From the NCBI GenBank assembly GCA_001447805.1, contig CP013099.1, positions 124,001 to 188,000 on the forward strand: DNA of 64,000 bases, given 5' to 3'. Below the pieces are notes generated by a model, which worked only from the letters and a program-made list of their open reading frames with translations, did not search any database and was not told the DNA's origin. Below, in pieces: positions 1 through 8,298 of the stretch. Numbering within the stretch: position 1 is the first letter of the stretch; each line of letters starts with the position of its first letter. The stretch is from Candidatus Tenderia electrophaga. Lineage in GTDB: Bacteria; Pseudomonadota; Gammaproteobacteria; Tenderiales; Tenderiaceae. The translations under genes were made by a program, and so were the position numbers.

Positions 1-219
1 GGTGGTGTCGGGCTCTTCCAACTCGTGCTCGATACGGCTGATGATGGCCTGGGTGGTGGCCAGATTGCCCGCGGTCAGGATGACGAACATGCGGTCCGCC
101 GCCGGGTTGTAGACATGCATCTTGCTGTAGGTCGAGATCATGTCCGGCCCGGCATTGGTGCGCGAGTCAGAACAAAACACCAGCCCGTCGTTGACCGAAA
201 TGGCAACACAATAGGTCAT
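1..219 (-). CDS. Anbu-type proteasome-like peptidase, N-terminal part (partial)
   Basis: The reverse strand opens at 219 with MTYCVAISVNDGLVFCSDSR and stays open to the window edge, giving 73 visible residues. The Thr directly after Met, followed by a V-A-I-S strand, a G-L-V-F-x-S-D-S-R-T-N turn and a later S/T-x-G-N-L-A-T-T-Q segment, is the signature of the Anbu (ancestral beta subunit) branch of HslV/20S-proteasome Ntn-hydrolases. In that family Thr becomes the N-terminal nucleophile after Met removal. Anbu usually sits beside alpha-E, transglutaminase-like and ATP-grasp genes. None of these lies to the right, so any partners must be to the left, outside the window. The 3' end is missing. 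Confidence 0.85.
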   Translation of the reverse strand, partial: MTYCVAISVNDGLVFCSDSRTNAGPDMISTYSKMHVYNPAADRMFVILTAGNLATTQAIISRIEHELEEPDTT

Positions 220-503
220 CGCAACATCCCTAAATTCGTATGTCGGGCTAGTTTAGCCGACTTCGGCAGGCCATGCCGCAGGTTTTTGCATAGCCACATG
301 CCTGGCCGGGGATCCGGGGAATTTTCTAATGCGCTGAATGAATTGGATAAATTTGACTGATTTGGGCGGATATCGGCATGCAAATTTTTTCCATGCTGCG
401 TCGCAATTGAGCTGTTATGATTTGCCCCAGGCCATGGGAGTCATGTGGATGGCAAGGCTATAGAGTCTTGCGCTTTGTTCAACCAAAAACAGGATCATTT
501 GCC

Positions 504-713
504 ATGAGTGACACGCCTAAATCCGATGCCGGGAGAGATGTGCATGACAGCGTCATTGAATCGCTGGCCATGCAATACCAGTTGGACGAACACCATATCC
601 GGCGCCTGTACGAACAAGAACTGAGCAAGCTCATGTCAGATAGTCGCGTCACGTCGTTTCTGCCGGTGCTTTGCAGTCGGCACGTGAAAGAGAGATTGAC
701 CACGGATAGTTAG
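504..713 (+). CDS. small DUF3562-like protein
   Basis: This is a 69-residue protein starting at ATG 504, nine bases after an AGGA at 491-494. A longer frame from 417 exists, but its extra residues look non-coding. The core reads L-A-x-Q-Y-x-x-x-x-x-x-I-x-x-L-Y-x-x-E near the middle and x-x-R-V-x-x-F-L-P-V-L-x-x-R-x-V near the C-terminus. That pattern matches small DUF3562 proteins, which are short helical proteins of unknown function. There is no signal peptide or membrane segment. It stands alone, upstream of an EamA permease. The family assignment is from memory of the pattern. Confidence 0.65.
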   Translation: MSDTPKSDAGRDVHDSVIESLAMQYQLDEHHIRRLYEQELSKLMSDSRVTSFLPVLCSRHVKERLTTDS

Positions 714-809
714 AGTGGCTTCGGTGTGCGCAGTAACGCCGAGACATACACATGAGGCGCGCTTAGCCCGCGCCCTGTTATTGTGAGAAAATGCGCCGTT
801 CGCCCATGA

Positions 810-1706
810 ATGTCACCGCGATTTTCTTACATGACCGACAACACGCACAGTGCCGCCAAGGGAATAGTTTTATCGCTGCTGGGCTTTAGCCTGCTCTCCT
901 TCGGCGATACCACCATCAAGTACCTGAGCAGTTATTATTCGACGTATTCCATCGTCTTCTACAATTCATTGTTCGGCTTGATCGTTCTGCTGTTGCTGTC
1001 GCCGTGGTTGGGCGGGATCAAGAACACGCTCAAGGACGGACGTCGCGGTTTGCATGTATTGCGCGGCGTGTTGGTATTCGCGCAGCTGTCTCTGATCGTC
1101 TATGCCTTCACGCAACTGTCCCTGGCCACGGCCTACGCCATGGCCTTTATGGCGCCCATTTTCTCCGCCCTCTTGGGCATACCCTTATTGAAAGATCGGG
1201 TCAGCCTGCGTCATGTGTTGGCCATCGTGCTGGGTTTTGCCGGGGTGTTGATCATTTTGCGTCCCGGCCTGATCCCCTTGGAGCCGGCCTCGCTGGCGGC
1301 GCTGGCCTCGGCGCTGTTCTTTTCCCTGGTCAATATCACCGCGCGCTACATGCGCGACAGCAATCACACCCTGCTCTCCTGGGCCTTTTATCCGCACCTG
1401 GTCATCATCGCCATCCTGATGCTGGTCTTTTTCGACAAGCTGCAGGGGCCTCGTTTGCAGGACCTGGGCTATCTGGCCTTCATGGGCGGGGTCTCCGCCT
1501 TCGGCGCCATCGCCATCGCGCGCGCCTTTGCCCATGCCCGCACCGCCACGGCGGCCTCGTTCCATTATGTGCAGATGGTTTGGGGGGTGGTGCTGGGTTA
1601 TTTCTTCTTTGGCGACCGCATCGATCTGTGGACCGCCGTGGGGGCGCTGGTGATCATTGCCAGCGGCCTGTGGTTGATGCGGGTGGAGCGCAGTGTGGTG
1701 GTTTAG
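810..1706 (+). CDS. EamA/DMT-family inner-membrane transporter
   Basis: This is a 298-residue, highly hydrophobic protein with about ten predicted membrane segments arranged as two five-helix halves, as in the drug/metabolite transporter superfamily. EamA features include a Y-A-x-x-x-L-S-L-A-T-A-Y-A stretch ending the first half, a V-L-I-I-L-R-P-G turn around residues 150-160, and a second-half end with G-D-R-I-D-L-W-T-x-x-G-A. Members export metabolites or S-adenosylmethionine-like compounds; the substrate cannot be read from sequence. A second start at 831 (MTDN) is equally plausible. Its stop overlaps by 4 bp the stop of the convergent bioD gene. Confidence 0.85.
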   Translation: MSPRFSYMTDNTHSAAKGIVLSLLGFSLLSFGDTTIKYLSSYYSTYSIVFYNSLFGLIVLLLLSPWLGGIKNTLKDGRRGLHVLRGVLVFAQLSLIVYAFTQLSLATAYAMAFMAPIFSALLGIPLLKDRVSLRHVLAIVLGFAGVLIILRPGLIPLEPASLAALASALFFSLVNITARYMRDSNHTLLSWAFYPHLVIIAILMLVFFDKLQGPRLQDLGYLAFMGGVSAFGAIAIARAFAHARTATAASFHYVQMVWGVVLGYFFFGDRIDLWTAVGALVIIASGLWLMRVERSVVV

Positions 1707-2407
1707 ATGGCCCAGTCCGGTCTGAGCGTATTGCGCGCCGGCGGCAAGCTCAGCCGGTCGGCGATGGCATTTACATCCAAGTGTTCGAGATAGGGGATCC
1801 GACCCAACAGCGGGGCTTCGATCATGCGCTCCAGGGTGGCTATATTCTCATCCAGACGAGCCATTTCCGGCGTGAGTTGATTGGCCACCCAGCCGGCCAG
1901 CGGCAGGCCGCTGGCGCGGATCGATGCCACCGTAAGTAGGGCGTGATTGAGGCAGCCCAGACGCAGGCCGACGACCAGGCACACCGGTAACGCCAATCGT
2001 TTGGCCAGCTCGGCCATGGTCTGGAAATCATTCAAGGGCACCTGCCAGCCACCGGCGCCTTCCACCACCACGCAGTCGCTTTGGGCGGCGATGGCTTGAA
2101 ACTGTGCGTGCAGGGTTTCGATATCCATGCGCATCGCCGCTTCGGCGGCGGCGATGTGGGGGGCGATGGCCGGTGCGAAGGCGTAGGGATTGATCTGGTC
2201 GTAGGCCAGTTCCACGTTGCTGTGCCGTTGCAGCAGCAGGGCGTCTTCGTTGCGCAGGCCGGCGCCGGTTTGCGCACAACCGGCGGAGACGGGTTTCATG
2301 ACGCCGACCGTGTGGCCGCGGCGTTTCAAGGCCTCGACGATTCCCAGACTGGTCCAGGTCTTGCCGATGTCGGTGTCGGTGCCGGTGATAAAATAACCGT
2401 CCATCAT
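1703..2407 (-). CDS. bioD: ATP-dependent dethiobiotin synthetase
   Basis: BioD closes the ureido ring of 7,8-diaminopelargonate with CO2 and ATP, the penultimate step of biotin synthesis in the cytoplasm. The 234-residue product has the P-loop G-T-D-T-D-I-G-K-T at residues 9-17, the M-K-P-V-S-A-G segment and V-V-V-E-G-A-G-G-W (substrate/Mg loop), at the expected family length. The first of two adjacent ATGs directly follows the bioC stop with no spacer, indicating translational coupling. It is the last gene of the leftward bioBFHCD operon and ends tail-to-tail with the EamA gene. Confidence 0.97.
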   Translation of the reverse strand: MMDGYFITGTDTDIGKTWTSLGIVEALKRRGHTVGVMKPVSAGCAQTGAGLRNEDALLLQRHSNVELAYDQINPYAFAPAIAPHIAAAEAAMRMDIETLHAQFQAIAAQSDCVVVEGAGGWQVPLNDFQTMAELAKRLALPVCLVVGLRLGCLNHALLTVASIRASGLPLAGWVANQLTPEMARLDENIATLERMIEAPLLGRIPYLEHLDVNAIADRLSLPPARNTLRPDWAI

Positions 2408-3295
2408 CTATCCCCGTTTAAGTTGGGATAAGGGCACATGCACCGTACCGTCCTCGTGCACTTGTCCCGCCCCCACATCACTGCCCCAGGCGTGACCATA
2501 CACCACCTCATAGGTCGCCGGCAGCAGTCCCGCGCTGTTCCTGAATTGCTCGTAGGCGGCCAGCATGTGTTGCAATTTTCGCTTACCGGTAAGCCCGTGA
2601 TGGCGACCGGCCGAGACATTGTGCGCGCCCATGGCCTTGAGGTCGCGCATCACGCCCATGCCGTCGGCATAGGTCAGGGTGAGGCGCTCGGCGTCCATCA
2701 CCGGTTCGGCCAGCTTGGCGCGCATCAGGGCATCGCCGATGTCGTGCATGTCGATGAAGCTGTTGACGTGCACGGCGTCGTCCACCGCGCGCCAGGCCTG
2801 GCGCAGCTCGGTGAGGGTGTCGGGGCCGAAGCTGGTGAACAGTAGCAGGCCGTCGGGGCGCAGCACGCGCTGGAATTCGGCGAAGGCCCGGTCCAGGTCG
2901 CTGCACCACTGGATGGCGAAGTTGGAGAACACCATGTCGACGCTGTTGTCGGCCAGGGGCAGCTGTTCGGCGTCGCCGCAGACGAAGCGCTGTCGGCCCA
3001 GCCAACGCTCCACCAGACGCCGCCGTTGGCGCGCCCGTTTGAGCATGCGCGGGGCCAGGTCGAGGAGGATCACCTCGCTGCCCTTGTAGCGCTTGGCCAG
3101 GGCCGCGCCCAGCTCGCCGGTGCCGGCCCCGATGTCGACGATGGCGCGCGGCTGCAGCTTGATCAGATCGAGCCGTTCCAGCAGGCGGCGGCCGACCTCG
3201 CGCTGCAGGATGGCGACTTCGTCATACGCGGCCGCGGCGCGGTCGAAGGCGTCGCGCACCAGGCGTTTGTCGAGTTGATAAAGCGTATTGTCCAT
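2408..3295 (-). CDS. bioC: malonyl-ACP O-methyltransferase BioC
   Basis: BioC methylates the free carboxyl of malonyl-ACP with SAM, disguising it so the fatty-acid cycle can build pimeloyl-ACP methyl ester. The 295-residue protein shows SAM motif I (V-D-I-G-A-G-T-G-E-L-G, about residues 53-63), an acidic motif II (L-L-D-L-A-P) and a motif-IV region N-F-A-I-Q-W-C, all typical of BioC. It lies between bioH and bioD in the operon. A 133-bp inverted-repeat element occupies the spacer just upstream, between bioH and bioC. Confidence 0.95.
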   Translation of the reverse strand: MDNTLYQLDKRLVRDAFDRAAAAYDEVAILQREVGRRLLERLDLIKLQPRAIVDIGAGTGELGAALAKRYKGSEVILLDLAPRMLKRARQRRRLVERWLGRQRFVCGDAEQLPLADNSVDMVFSNFAIQWCSDLDRAFAEFQRVLRPDGLLLFTSFGPDTLTELRQAWRAVDDAVHVNSFIDMHDIGDALMRAKLAEPVMDAERLTLTYADGMGVMRDLKAMGAHNVSAGRHHGLTGKRKLQHMLAAYEQFRNSAGLLPATYEVVYGHAWGSDVGAGQVHEDGTVHVPLSQLKRG

Positions 3296-3314
3296 ATTTT
3301 TGTCTGCTAAAAAG

Positions 3315-3446
3315 TTTTACCGCAAAGGACGCGAAGGCGCGCTAAGCGTGTAGTCGGTCCGGTTCTCTGCGATGTGAATTCACGCTGCATGCTGTCCGCG
3401 CGGTTCGAAAATTCAACTTCGCGTTCCTTGGCGTCCTTTGCGGTTC
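3315..3446. repeat. 133-bp inverted-repeat element, copy 1 (bioH-bioC spacer)
   Basis: The left end reads ACCGCAAAGGACGC and the right end is its reverse complement, GCGTCCTTTGCGGT; the two arms enclose about 100 bp of unrelated sequence. The right end reaches the bioH stop codon. The second copy at 4234-4366 has the same architecture and near-identical ends. There is no coding capacity. The size and terminal inverted repeats resemble a miniature inverted-repeat element or an extragenic palindrome. In the operon transcript it would form a long hairpin. Confidence 0.75.
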
Positions 3447-4221
3447 AATAATTTTTCTCCATAAAGGCCCCGAGCGGTTTTAAAAATTCATCCGTATGCG
3501 AAAAAAACGGGATATGCCCGGCCTGGGGCAGGATGTCGATACGCGCCGTCGGGACCCGGGTCCCGATGGCCTTGGCCGCGGCCACCGGCACCAGCATGTC
3601 GCGCCCGCCGAGAATGAACTGCAGCGGGCGCTGTATCTGGTTAAGGCGCGGCCGCAGGTTGGTGCTGCGCAGGATCTCCAGCCCCAGCCGCAGTGCCTCG
3701 GCCTGCGGCGGGGGGCGGGCGTCGACCAGGGCGCGCATGGCGCGCAGTTGGTCCTTTTCGTCCGCCGTGCCGCGCACCTGCAGGGCGAGGAAACGTTTCA
3801 GGGTCTGGTCGGTGTGCTTGACCAGGTTCTCAGCGAACTGGGCCAGACTCTTTTCCGGTGTGGCATGGGGCCAGTCGTCGCTCTGGATGAACTGGGGCTG
3901 GGCGGCCACCAGGGTCACTTTGTCGATCTGTTGCGGCCAGCGCAGCATGGCATTGAGCGCGGCCATGCCGCCCAGGGACCAGCCGACCCAGGCGGCTTGG
4001 GGTGGCGCGCTGTCGAGCAGCAGTTGCGCCAGTCGGTCGAGATCGAAGCCGCCGGCGGGCAGCGGGCTGTGGCCGTGGCCGGGCAGATCGACGACGGTGA
4101 GGCGATAGCGATGTTGCAGCGCCTCGACGACCGACTGCCAGATGCCGCCATGCAGCCCCCAGCCGTGGATCAGGAAGAGGTCGGGGCCGTGGCCATGGGT
4201 TTCGGTGTGCAAAAATGCCAT
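3445..4221 (-). CDS. bioH: pimeloyl-ACP methyl ester carboxylesterase
   Basis: BioH removes the methyl group that BioC added, ending the pimelate moiety as pimeloyl-ACP. The 258-residue alpha/beta hydrolase has the oxyanion segment L-I-H-G-W-G at 17-22, the nucleophile elbow G-W-S-L-G-G with Ser82, Asp208 in G-G-R-D-M and His236 in A-G-H-I-P. These catalytic positions are nearly the same as in the E. coli enzyme (Ser82, Asp207, His235). It sits between bioF and bioC, with an inverted-repeat element in each flanking spacer. Confidence 0.96.
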   Translation of the reverse strand: MAFLHTETHGHGPDLFLIHGWGLHGGIWQSVVEALQHRYRLTVVDLPGHGHSPLPAGGFDLDRLAQLLLDSAPPQAAWVGWSLGGMAALNAMLRWPQQIDKVTLVAAQPQFIQSDDWPHATPEKSLAQFAENLVKHTDQTLKRFLALQVRGTADEKDQLRAMRALVDARPPPQAEALRLGLEILRSTNLRPRLNQIQRPLQFILGGRDMLVPVAAAKAIGTRVPTARIDILPQAGHIPFFSHTDEFLKPLGAFMEKNY

Positions 4222-4233
4222 GGTGGTATCAGC

Positions 4234-4366
4234 TTTTTACCGCACAGGACGCGCAGGAACGCGAAGTCGGACGAATTGCATTTGCAGCACATGCCGGCTG
4301 TTTAATATTGATAATGACCAGAGTTACGATTTTATCTTGGCGACCTTCGCGTCCTGTGCGGTAAAA
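4234..4366. repeat. 133-bp inverted-repeat element, copy 2 (bioF-bioH spacer)
   Basis: The ends are TTTTACCGCACAGGACGCG and its perfect 19-base reverse complement. The element fills nearly the whole spacer between the bioF stop (4372) and the bioH start (4221). It is homologous at its ends to the element at 3315-3446, differing at A/C within the CGCAAAGG/CGCACAGG core, while the interiors differ. Two copies in consecutive spacers of one operon suggest recent spread, or maintenance as transcript hairpins. Confidence 0.8.
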
Positions 4367-4371
4367 CAATC

Positions 4372-5520
4372 TCATGCCACCATCTCCAGCACGGTGAGCA
4401 GTTGATCCACGTCCACCTCGCGATGGGCGGCGGAGAGGGTGATGCGCAGCCGGGCGCCGCCCTCGGGCACGGTGGGCGGGCGGATGGCGCTGACGAGGAT
4501 GCCCTGTTTCAGCAGGGCCTGGCTCAGGGCCACGGCCTTGTCATTGTCGCCGATGAGCAGCGGCTGGATGGGCGTCTGGGATTGCATCAGGGTCAGCCCC
4601 AGTTCTTCCGCGCCGCGGCGAAAACGTTGGATCAGGCTCTGTAATTTTTCCCGCCGCCAGGTGTCGGTCTGCAGCAGCTTGAGACTGACCCGGGTGGCCT
4701 CGGCTACGGCCGGCGGCAGGGCGGTGGTGTAGATGTAAGGGCGCGCCTTCTGGATCAGGAATTCGATCAGCGCGTCGGACCCGGCAACGAAGGCGCCGAA
4801 GCTGCCGAAGGCCTTGCCCAGGGTCCCGACCAGGATGGGCAGCGCGTCCATGCCCAGGCCGAAGTGTTCGGCCGTGCCGCCACCGTTGGCCCCCAGCACG
4901 CCGAAGCCGTGGGCGTCGTCCACCATCAGCCAGGCGTCGTGCCGTTTGGCTGTGGCGGCGAGCTGGGGCAGGGGGGCGAGATCACCGTCCATGCTGAAGA
5001 CACCGTCGGTGACGACCAGTTTTTCACCTGTGGTGCGCTGCGCCAGTTTCCCGTCCAGGGCCGCGCCGTCGCCATGGGCGTAGCGCTGCAGCCGCGCCTG
5101 GGACAGCAGTCCGCCGTCCAGCAGCGAGGCGTGGTTGAGGCGGTCCTCGAAGACATGGTCGCCGCGGCCGCAAAGGGCGGCGATCACCCCCAGGTTGGTC
5201 ATGTAGCCGGTGGAGAAGAGCAGGGCGCGGGGGCGATTGGTAAAGGCGGCCAACTCCGCTTCGAGGGCGTGATGGGCCGTCGTGTGGCCGTTGACCAGGT
5301 GCGCGGCGCCGCTGCCCAGGCCCCAGCGTTCGGCCCCGGCCTGCAGGGCCTTGACCACCTCGGGGTGGTTGGCCAGGCCCAGGTAGTCGTTGCTGCAGAA
5401 GGCGAGCACCTCGCGGCCGTCGGCATGGCCGTAGACGCCGGCGGCGTTGGCCATGATGCGGCGTTGGCGGTAGAGGCCGGCCTGGTGGAGGCGGGTGAGT
5501 TCGGTGTTTAAGTCGCGCAC
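4372..5520 (-). CDS. bioF: 8-amino-7-oxononanoate synthase
   Basis: BioF is a PLP enzyme that condenses pimeloyl-ACP with alanine, releasing CO2, to give 8-amino-7-oxononanoate. The 382-residue protein shows the alpha-oxoamine synthase hallmarks: [11 protein letters not shown] near residue 45, H-A-S-L-L-D-G in the middle, [11 protein letters not shown] (Asp and His contacting PLP), and the Schiff-base lysine in G-T-L-G-K-A-F-G. The length is normal for the family. It is the second gene of the operon, separated from bioB by a palindromic-doublet repeat. Confidence 0.97.
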   Translation of the reverse strand: MRDLNTELTRLHQAGLYRQRRIMANAAGVYGHADGREVLAFCSNDYLGLANHPEVVKALQAGAERWGLGSGAAHLVNGHTTAHHALEAELAAFTNRPRALLFSTGYMTNLGVIAALCGRGDHVFEDRLNHASLLDGGLLSQARLQRYAHGDGAALDGKLAQRTTGEKLVVTDGVFSMDGDLAPLPQLAATAKRHDAWLMVDDAHGFGVLGANGGGTAEHFGLGMDALPILVGTLGKAFGSFGAFVAGSDALIEFLIQKARPYIYTTALPPAVAEATRVSLKLLQTDTWRREKLQSLIQRFRRGAEELGLTLMQSQTPIQPLLIGDNDKAVALSQALLKQGILVSAIRPPTVPEGGARLRITLSAAHREVDVDQLLTVLEMVA

Positions 5521-5542
5521 TGGGTTAACGTCTGAGGTCGGC

Positions 5543-5658
5543 TAAATCCCCCCTAGCCCCCCTTTTACAAAGGGGGGAATAGGGCTGTGGTGGACTCGAG
5601 ATGTGGCGATAGCAGCGTAGCCTCCCCCTTTTCTAAAGGGGGATTGAGGGGGATTTAA
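5543..5658. repeat. G/C-run palindromic doublet, bioF-bioB spacer
   Basis: Two hairpin modules face each other. The left one begins TAAATCCCCC and contains CCCCCCTTTTACAAAGGGGGG. The right one contains CCCCCTTTTCTAAAGGGGG and ends GGGGGATTTAA. The outer ends are inverted repeats, and each module also folds on itself. The same family recurs at 9.2, 10.3, 12.3-13.1, 36.5 and 39.7-40.0 kb, always between genes. The arrangement resembles REP/BIME clusters of other gammaproteobacteria. Confidence 0.85.
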
Positions 5659-5679
5659 CTGCTTTCCATGTCTCCTCAC

Positions 5680-6717
5680 TCAAACGGCCGCCGCAGCCTT
5701 GTTCTGCTGTGCCCGCCGTTGCTGGGTGTCGCCGCGCACCTCGAGCTTGAGGTCGCGGATCATCTTCAGGTCATCGTCCACGCTGCGCCCCTGGGTGGTG
5801 AGGTAGTTGCCGATCATCACCCCGGAGGCGCCGGCCATGAAGATCATGGACTGCATGTCGCCCAGGAACTGGCGTCCGCCGGCGATGCGGATCTCGGCGC
5901 GCGGCAGCATGTAGCGGTAGCTGGCGATGGCGCGCAGGATCTCGTGGGGCGTCATGGGGGTACGGTTGCCCATGGGGGTGCCCACGACGGGGGCGAGGAA
6001 GTTGAGCGGCACCGATTCCACATCCAATTGGCGCAGGGTTTCGGCCATTTCGATGCGCTGGTCGAGGGACTCGCCCATGCCCAGGATGCCGCCGGCGCAG
6101 ACGCGCAGACCGGCGGCGCGGGCGTTATTGATGGTGTCGATGTTGTCCTGATAGGTGTGGGTGGTGCAGACCTGGTCGAAGAAGCTTTCGGCGCACTCCA
6201 GATTGTGGTGGTAATTCTCCATGCCCAGGGCCTTGAGTTTTTGTGCGGATTCCTGGGTCAGGGCGCCCAGGCTGGCGCAGCGGCCGATGTCGCTGCCCGC
6301 GTCCATGGCGGCGAAGTACTCCTCCAGCTGGGCGCTCTCTTTGTCGGAGCGCACGCCCCAACCCTTGGAGACCACGCCGAAATCGCTGGCGCCCCATTCG
6401 CGCGCCTGTTGCGCCTGGGCGACGAGGTCGGTGGCGGGAATGTAGTCGTAGGCCGGGGCGGCCGTCTTGTGGTGGCCGGACTGGGCGCAGAACGAGCAGT
6501 TTTCGGAACAGTTGCCGGAGCGCACATTGGCGATGGCGCAGACCTCGATCTCGTTGCCGCGGAAGGTCTTGCGGATGCGGTCGGCGCCGGCCATGAGCCA
6601 GGGCAGATAGTCGTCGTCGAGGCGGATCATCCAGCGGCCTTCCTCGGCCGTCATCTCGCCGCCGCCCAGGATGCGTTGGGTAATCTGGTCAATCTTGCTG
6701 AAAATCGCGTTGTCCAT
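5680..6717 (-). CDS. bioB: biotin synthase (radical SAM)
   Basis: BioB inserts sulfur into dethiobiotin using SAM radicals, a [4Fe-4S] cluster and a sacrificial [2Fe-2S] cluster. The 345-residue protein carries the C-x-x-x-C-x-x-C motif as C70, C74 and C77 in a G-N-C-S-E-N-C-S-F-C-A-Q-S context, and later the conserved Y-N-H-N/H-N-L-E region, here Y-H-H-N-L-E. AAGGA sits 7 bases before the ATG. It is first in the biotin operon, with its promoter under a BirA operator, so biotin feedback repression is expected. Confidence 0.97.
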   Translation of the reverse strand: MDNAIFSKIDQITQRILGGGEMTAEEGRWMIRLDDDYLPWLMAGADRIRKTFRGNEIEVCAIANVRSGNCSENCSFCAQSGHHKTAAPAYDYIPATDLVAQAQQAREWGASDFGVVSKGWGVRSDKESAQLEEYFAAMDAGSDIGRCASLGALTQESAQKLKALGMENYHHNLECAESFFDQVCTTHTYQDNIDTINNARAAGLRVCAGGILGMGESLDQRIEMAETLRQLDVESVPLNFLAPVVGTPMGNRTPMTPHEILRAIASYRYMLPRAEIRIAGGRQFLGDMQSMIFMAGASGVMIGNYLTTQGRSVDDDLKMIRDLKLEVRGDTQQRRAQQNKAAAAV

Positions 6718-6760
6718 GCCGGTGTCCTTGTAATAGAGTGGCTAAAACGTCATGGGGGTG

Positions 6761-6788
6761 ATGTTAATGGCTCGGGGGCGGCTGTCAA
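6761..6788 (-). promoter_or_regulatory. bioB sigma-70-type promoter
   Basis: On the reverse strand a consensus -35 TTGACA (6783-6788) is followed after 16 bases by TAACAT (6761-6766). This puts the start of transcription about 40 bases before the bioB ATG. The -35 box is inside the right arm of the BirA operator, as expected for competition between RNA polymerase and repressor. Confidence 0.7.
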
Positions 6789-7504
6789 CCAAAATAACTC
6801 TGCAGGTTAACGGCTGGCTAAAACATGCTCACGACTGGCTGTTGCCGGCCCGTTGCATCCTCTGTGGTCGCGCGGGCCATAACGGTCGCGATGTGTGTCA
6901 GTGCTGCGCCATGGAATTGCCTTATCTGCGCAGCGCCTGCCGCCGCTGCGCCATCCCCCTGTCCGAACCCGGTATCTGCGGCCGTTGCCAGCAAAAGGCC
7001 CCCAGCTTTGACAGCGCCTACGCGGTTTTCGACTACGGCCCGCCCGTGGCCCAGTTAATTCAGGGGCTCAAGTTCAACGGCAAGCTCTACAACGCCCGCC
7101 TGTTGGGCGTACTCATGGCTGAGCGCTTGGCGCAAGTGACGGCGGATGCGCCGGATATGCTCATCCCGGTGCCCCTGCATCCCGTGCGCCTGCGCCAGCG
7201 CGGCTTCAACCAGGCGCTGGAGTTGGCCCGGCCCGTGGCCCAGGTCCTGGGCTTGCCGTTGCAGCCTGAATTCTGCCGCCGGCGACTGGCCACCACACCC
7301 CAGACCGGGCTGGACGCCAAGGCCCGGCGGCGCAATTTGAAGCATGCCTTTGCGGTGTGCGGCGCGCCGGTGGGCCACGTCGCGCTGCTGGATGATGTGA
7401 TGACCACCGGCACGACGGTGGAGATGCTGGCACGGACCCTGAAACGGGCCGGGGTGGAGCGCGTGGATGTGTGGTTGTGCGCCCGCGCCGCGCTGCAAAG
7501 CTGA
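6767..7504 (+). CDS. comF: ComF/GntX-family phosphoribosyltransferase-like protein
   Basis: The 245-residue protein has an N-terminal zinc-ribbon region with C-x-x-C pairs (C-I-L-C, C-Q-C-C, C-R-R-C, C-G-R-C within the first ~75 residues). A PRTase domain follows, with the PRPP loop L-L-D-D-V-M-T-T-G-T-T near residue 215 and Q-R-G-F-N-Q-A before it. Family members are needed for uptake and handling of transforming DNA (ComF), an attractive link given the pilus genes here, though biochemical activity is unclear. ATG 6767 is preferred because a GGGGGTGAT stretch precedes it. ATG 6752 is an alternative. It diverges from bioB, a common arrangement. Confidence 0.88.
   Translation: MARGRLSTKITLQVNGWLKHAHDWLLPARCILCGRAGHNGRDVCQCCAMELPYLRSACRRCAIPLSEPGICGRCQQKAPSFDSAYAVFDYGPPVAQLIQGLKFNGKLYNARLLGVLMAERLAQVTADAPDMLIPVPLHPVRLRQRGFNQALELARPVAQVLGLPLQPEFCRRRLATTPQTGLDAKARRRNLKHAFAVCGAPVGHVALLDDVMTTGTTVEMLARTLKRAGVERVDVWLCARAALQS
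6783..6812. promoter_or_regulatory. BirA operator of the biotin operon
   Basis: The arms TGTCAACC (6783-6790) and GGTTAACG (6805-6812) are inverted around a 14-base spacer. This matches the known gammaproteobacterial BirA site, arms of the form TTGTAAACC/GGTTTACAA about 14-16 bases apart. It overlaps the bioB -35 box and lies within the first codons of the divergent comF frame. BirA bound to biotinyl-AMP would shut off bioBFHCD and might also affect comF. birA itself is not in the window. Confidence 0.75.
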
Positions 7505-7684
7505 CCTGGAAAACCGGCGGGTGGTGGTCTAATGTAATACGGTTGTGGTTCGAAAAGGCTCAGGAACTTTTGCGCTCTGGGTCTCGTCTACACCGTGATA
7601 CTATTAGCCCGCTGCTAGGATGTGCGGCCCGGAATTGTTCCGCGGCCGATAGCAAAATACATTGAATTTTCAGGGAGTTTGGAA

Positions 7685-8251
7685 ATGAAATTGCGAGCGA
7701 GTGTTGCGGCATTGTTAATGCTTGCGGGCGCCGAGGCCGGCGCGCGGGAGCTGGACCTGAGTCTGAGTAATGATACGGCGCTGGTGCGTTACGCCACGCC
7801 GATCAGCTACAGCGGTTATGGTCAAACCGACGCCGAAGTCGGGTTTATGTACACCGAGTCCGACGATGTGATGATTGTCGGCGGCATCGAGATGATGGGC
7901 GAGGCTGGCAGCCATGCCCCCGGTCTGCACTTCGGTGTGGGGGTAAAGGGCTATGGCGTGTCCCTCGACAGCGGCGCCGATGTGGGCTCCATCACCCTGG
8001 GCGCCAAGGGTTGGTACGTGCCGCCGCAGTTCAACCGCATGGGCCTGGTGGCACAGCTCTATTTCGGGCCCGATGTAACCACCTTCGGTGACGCGGAAAG
8101 GTTTTGGGATTTCAGCGGTCGTGCCGAATACGAGGTGCTGCCCGAGGCGGCGGTTTACGTGGGCTACCGCAAGGTGCGCACGCGCCTGGAGAACAATGTC
8201 GATGTGGACCTGGATAAGGGCTGGCACATCGGCTTGAGGATGTCGTTCTAA
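7685..8251 (+). CDS. YfaZ-like outer-membrane beta-barrel protein
   Basis: This is a 188-residue protein with a signal peptide (MKLRASVAALLMLAGAEAGA, cleavage after about residue 20). Alternating amphipathic strands rich in G, Y and F follow, ending in an aromatic Phe (R-M-S-F) as outer-membrane barrels do. The start of the mature part (D-L-S-L-S-N-D-T-A), the central G-V-G-V-K-G-Y and the closing Y-V-G-Y-R-K-V-R segments fit the YfaZ family of unknown function. ATG 7685 follows AGGGAGTTTGG, a good ribosome site. It appears to be a single-gene unit. Confidence 0.7.
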   Translation: MKLRASVAALLMLAGAEAGARELDLSLSNDTALVRYATPISYSGYGQTDAEVGFMYTESDDVMIVGGIEMMGEAGSHAPGLHFGVGVKGYGVSLDSGADVGSITLGAKGWYVPPQFNRMGLVAQLYFGPDVTTFGDAERFWDFSGRAEYEVLPEAAVYVGYRKVRTRLENNVDVDLDKGWHIGLRMSF

Positions 8252-8298
8252 TCTAATCCCGCCTTGACGCGGGTGGTGTCGCAACAGACGGTAAGCAT

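Noticed and set aside
242-261. Imperfect hairpin GTCGGGCTA/TAGCCGAC upstream of the Anbu gene
   Set aside because: The stem is short with a mismatch and there is no terminator tail or known operator match; too weak to list as a feature.
5668-6810. 380-codon forward frame opposite bioB
   Set aside because: Antisense shadow; bioB has all its catalytic motifs, operon context and ribosome site.
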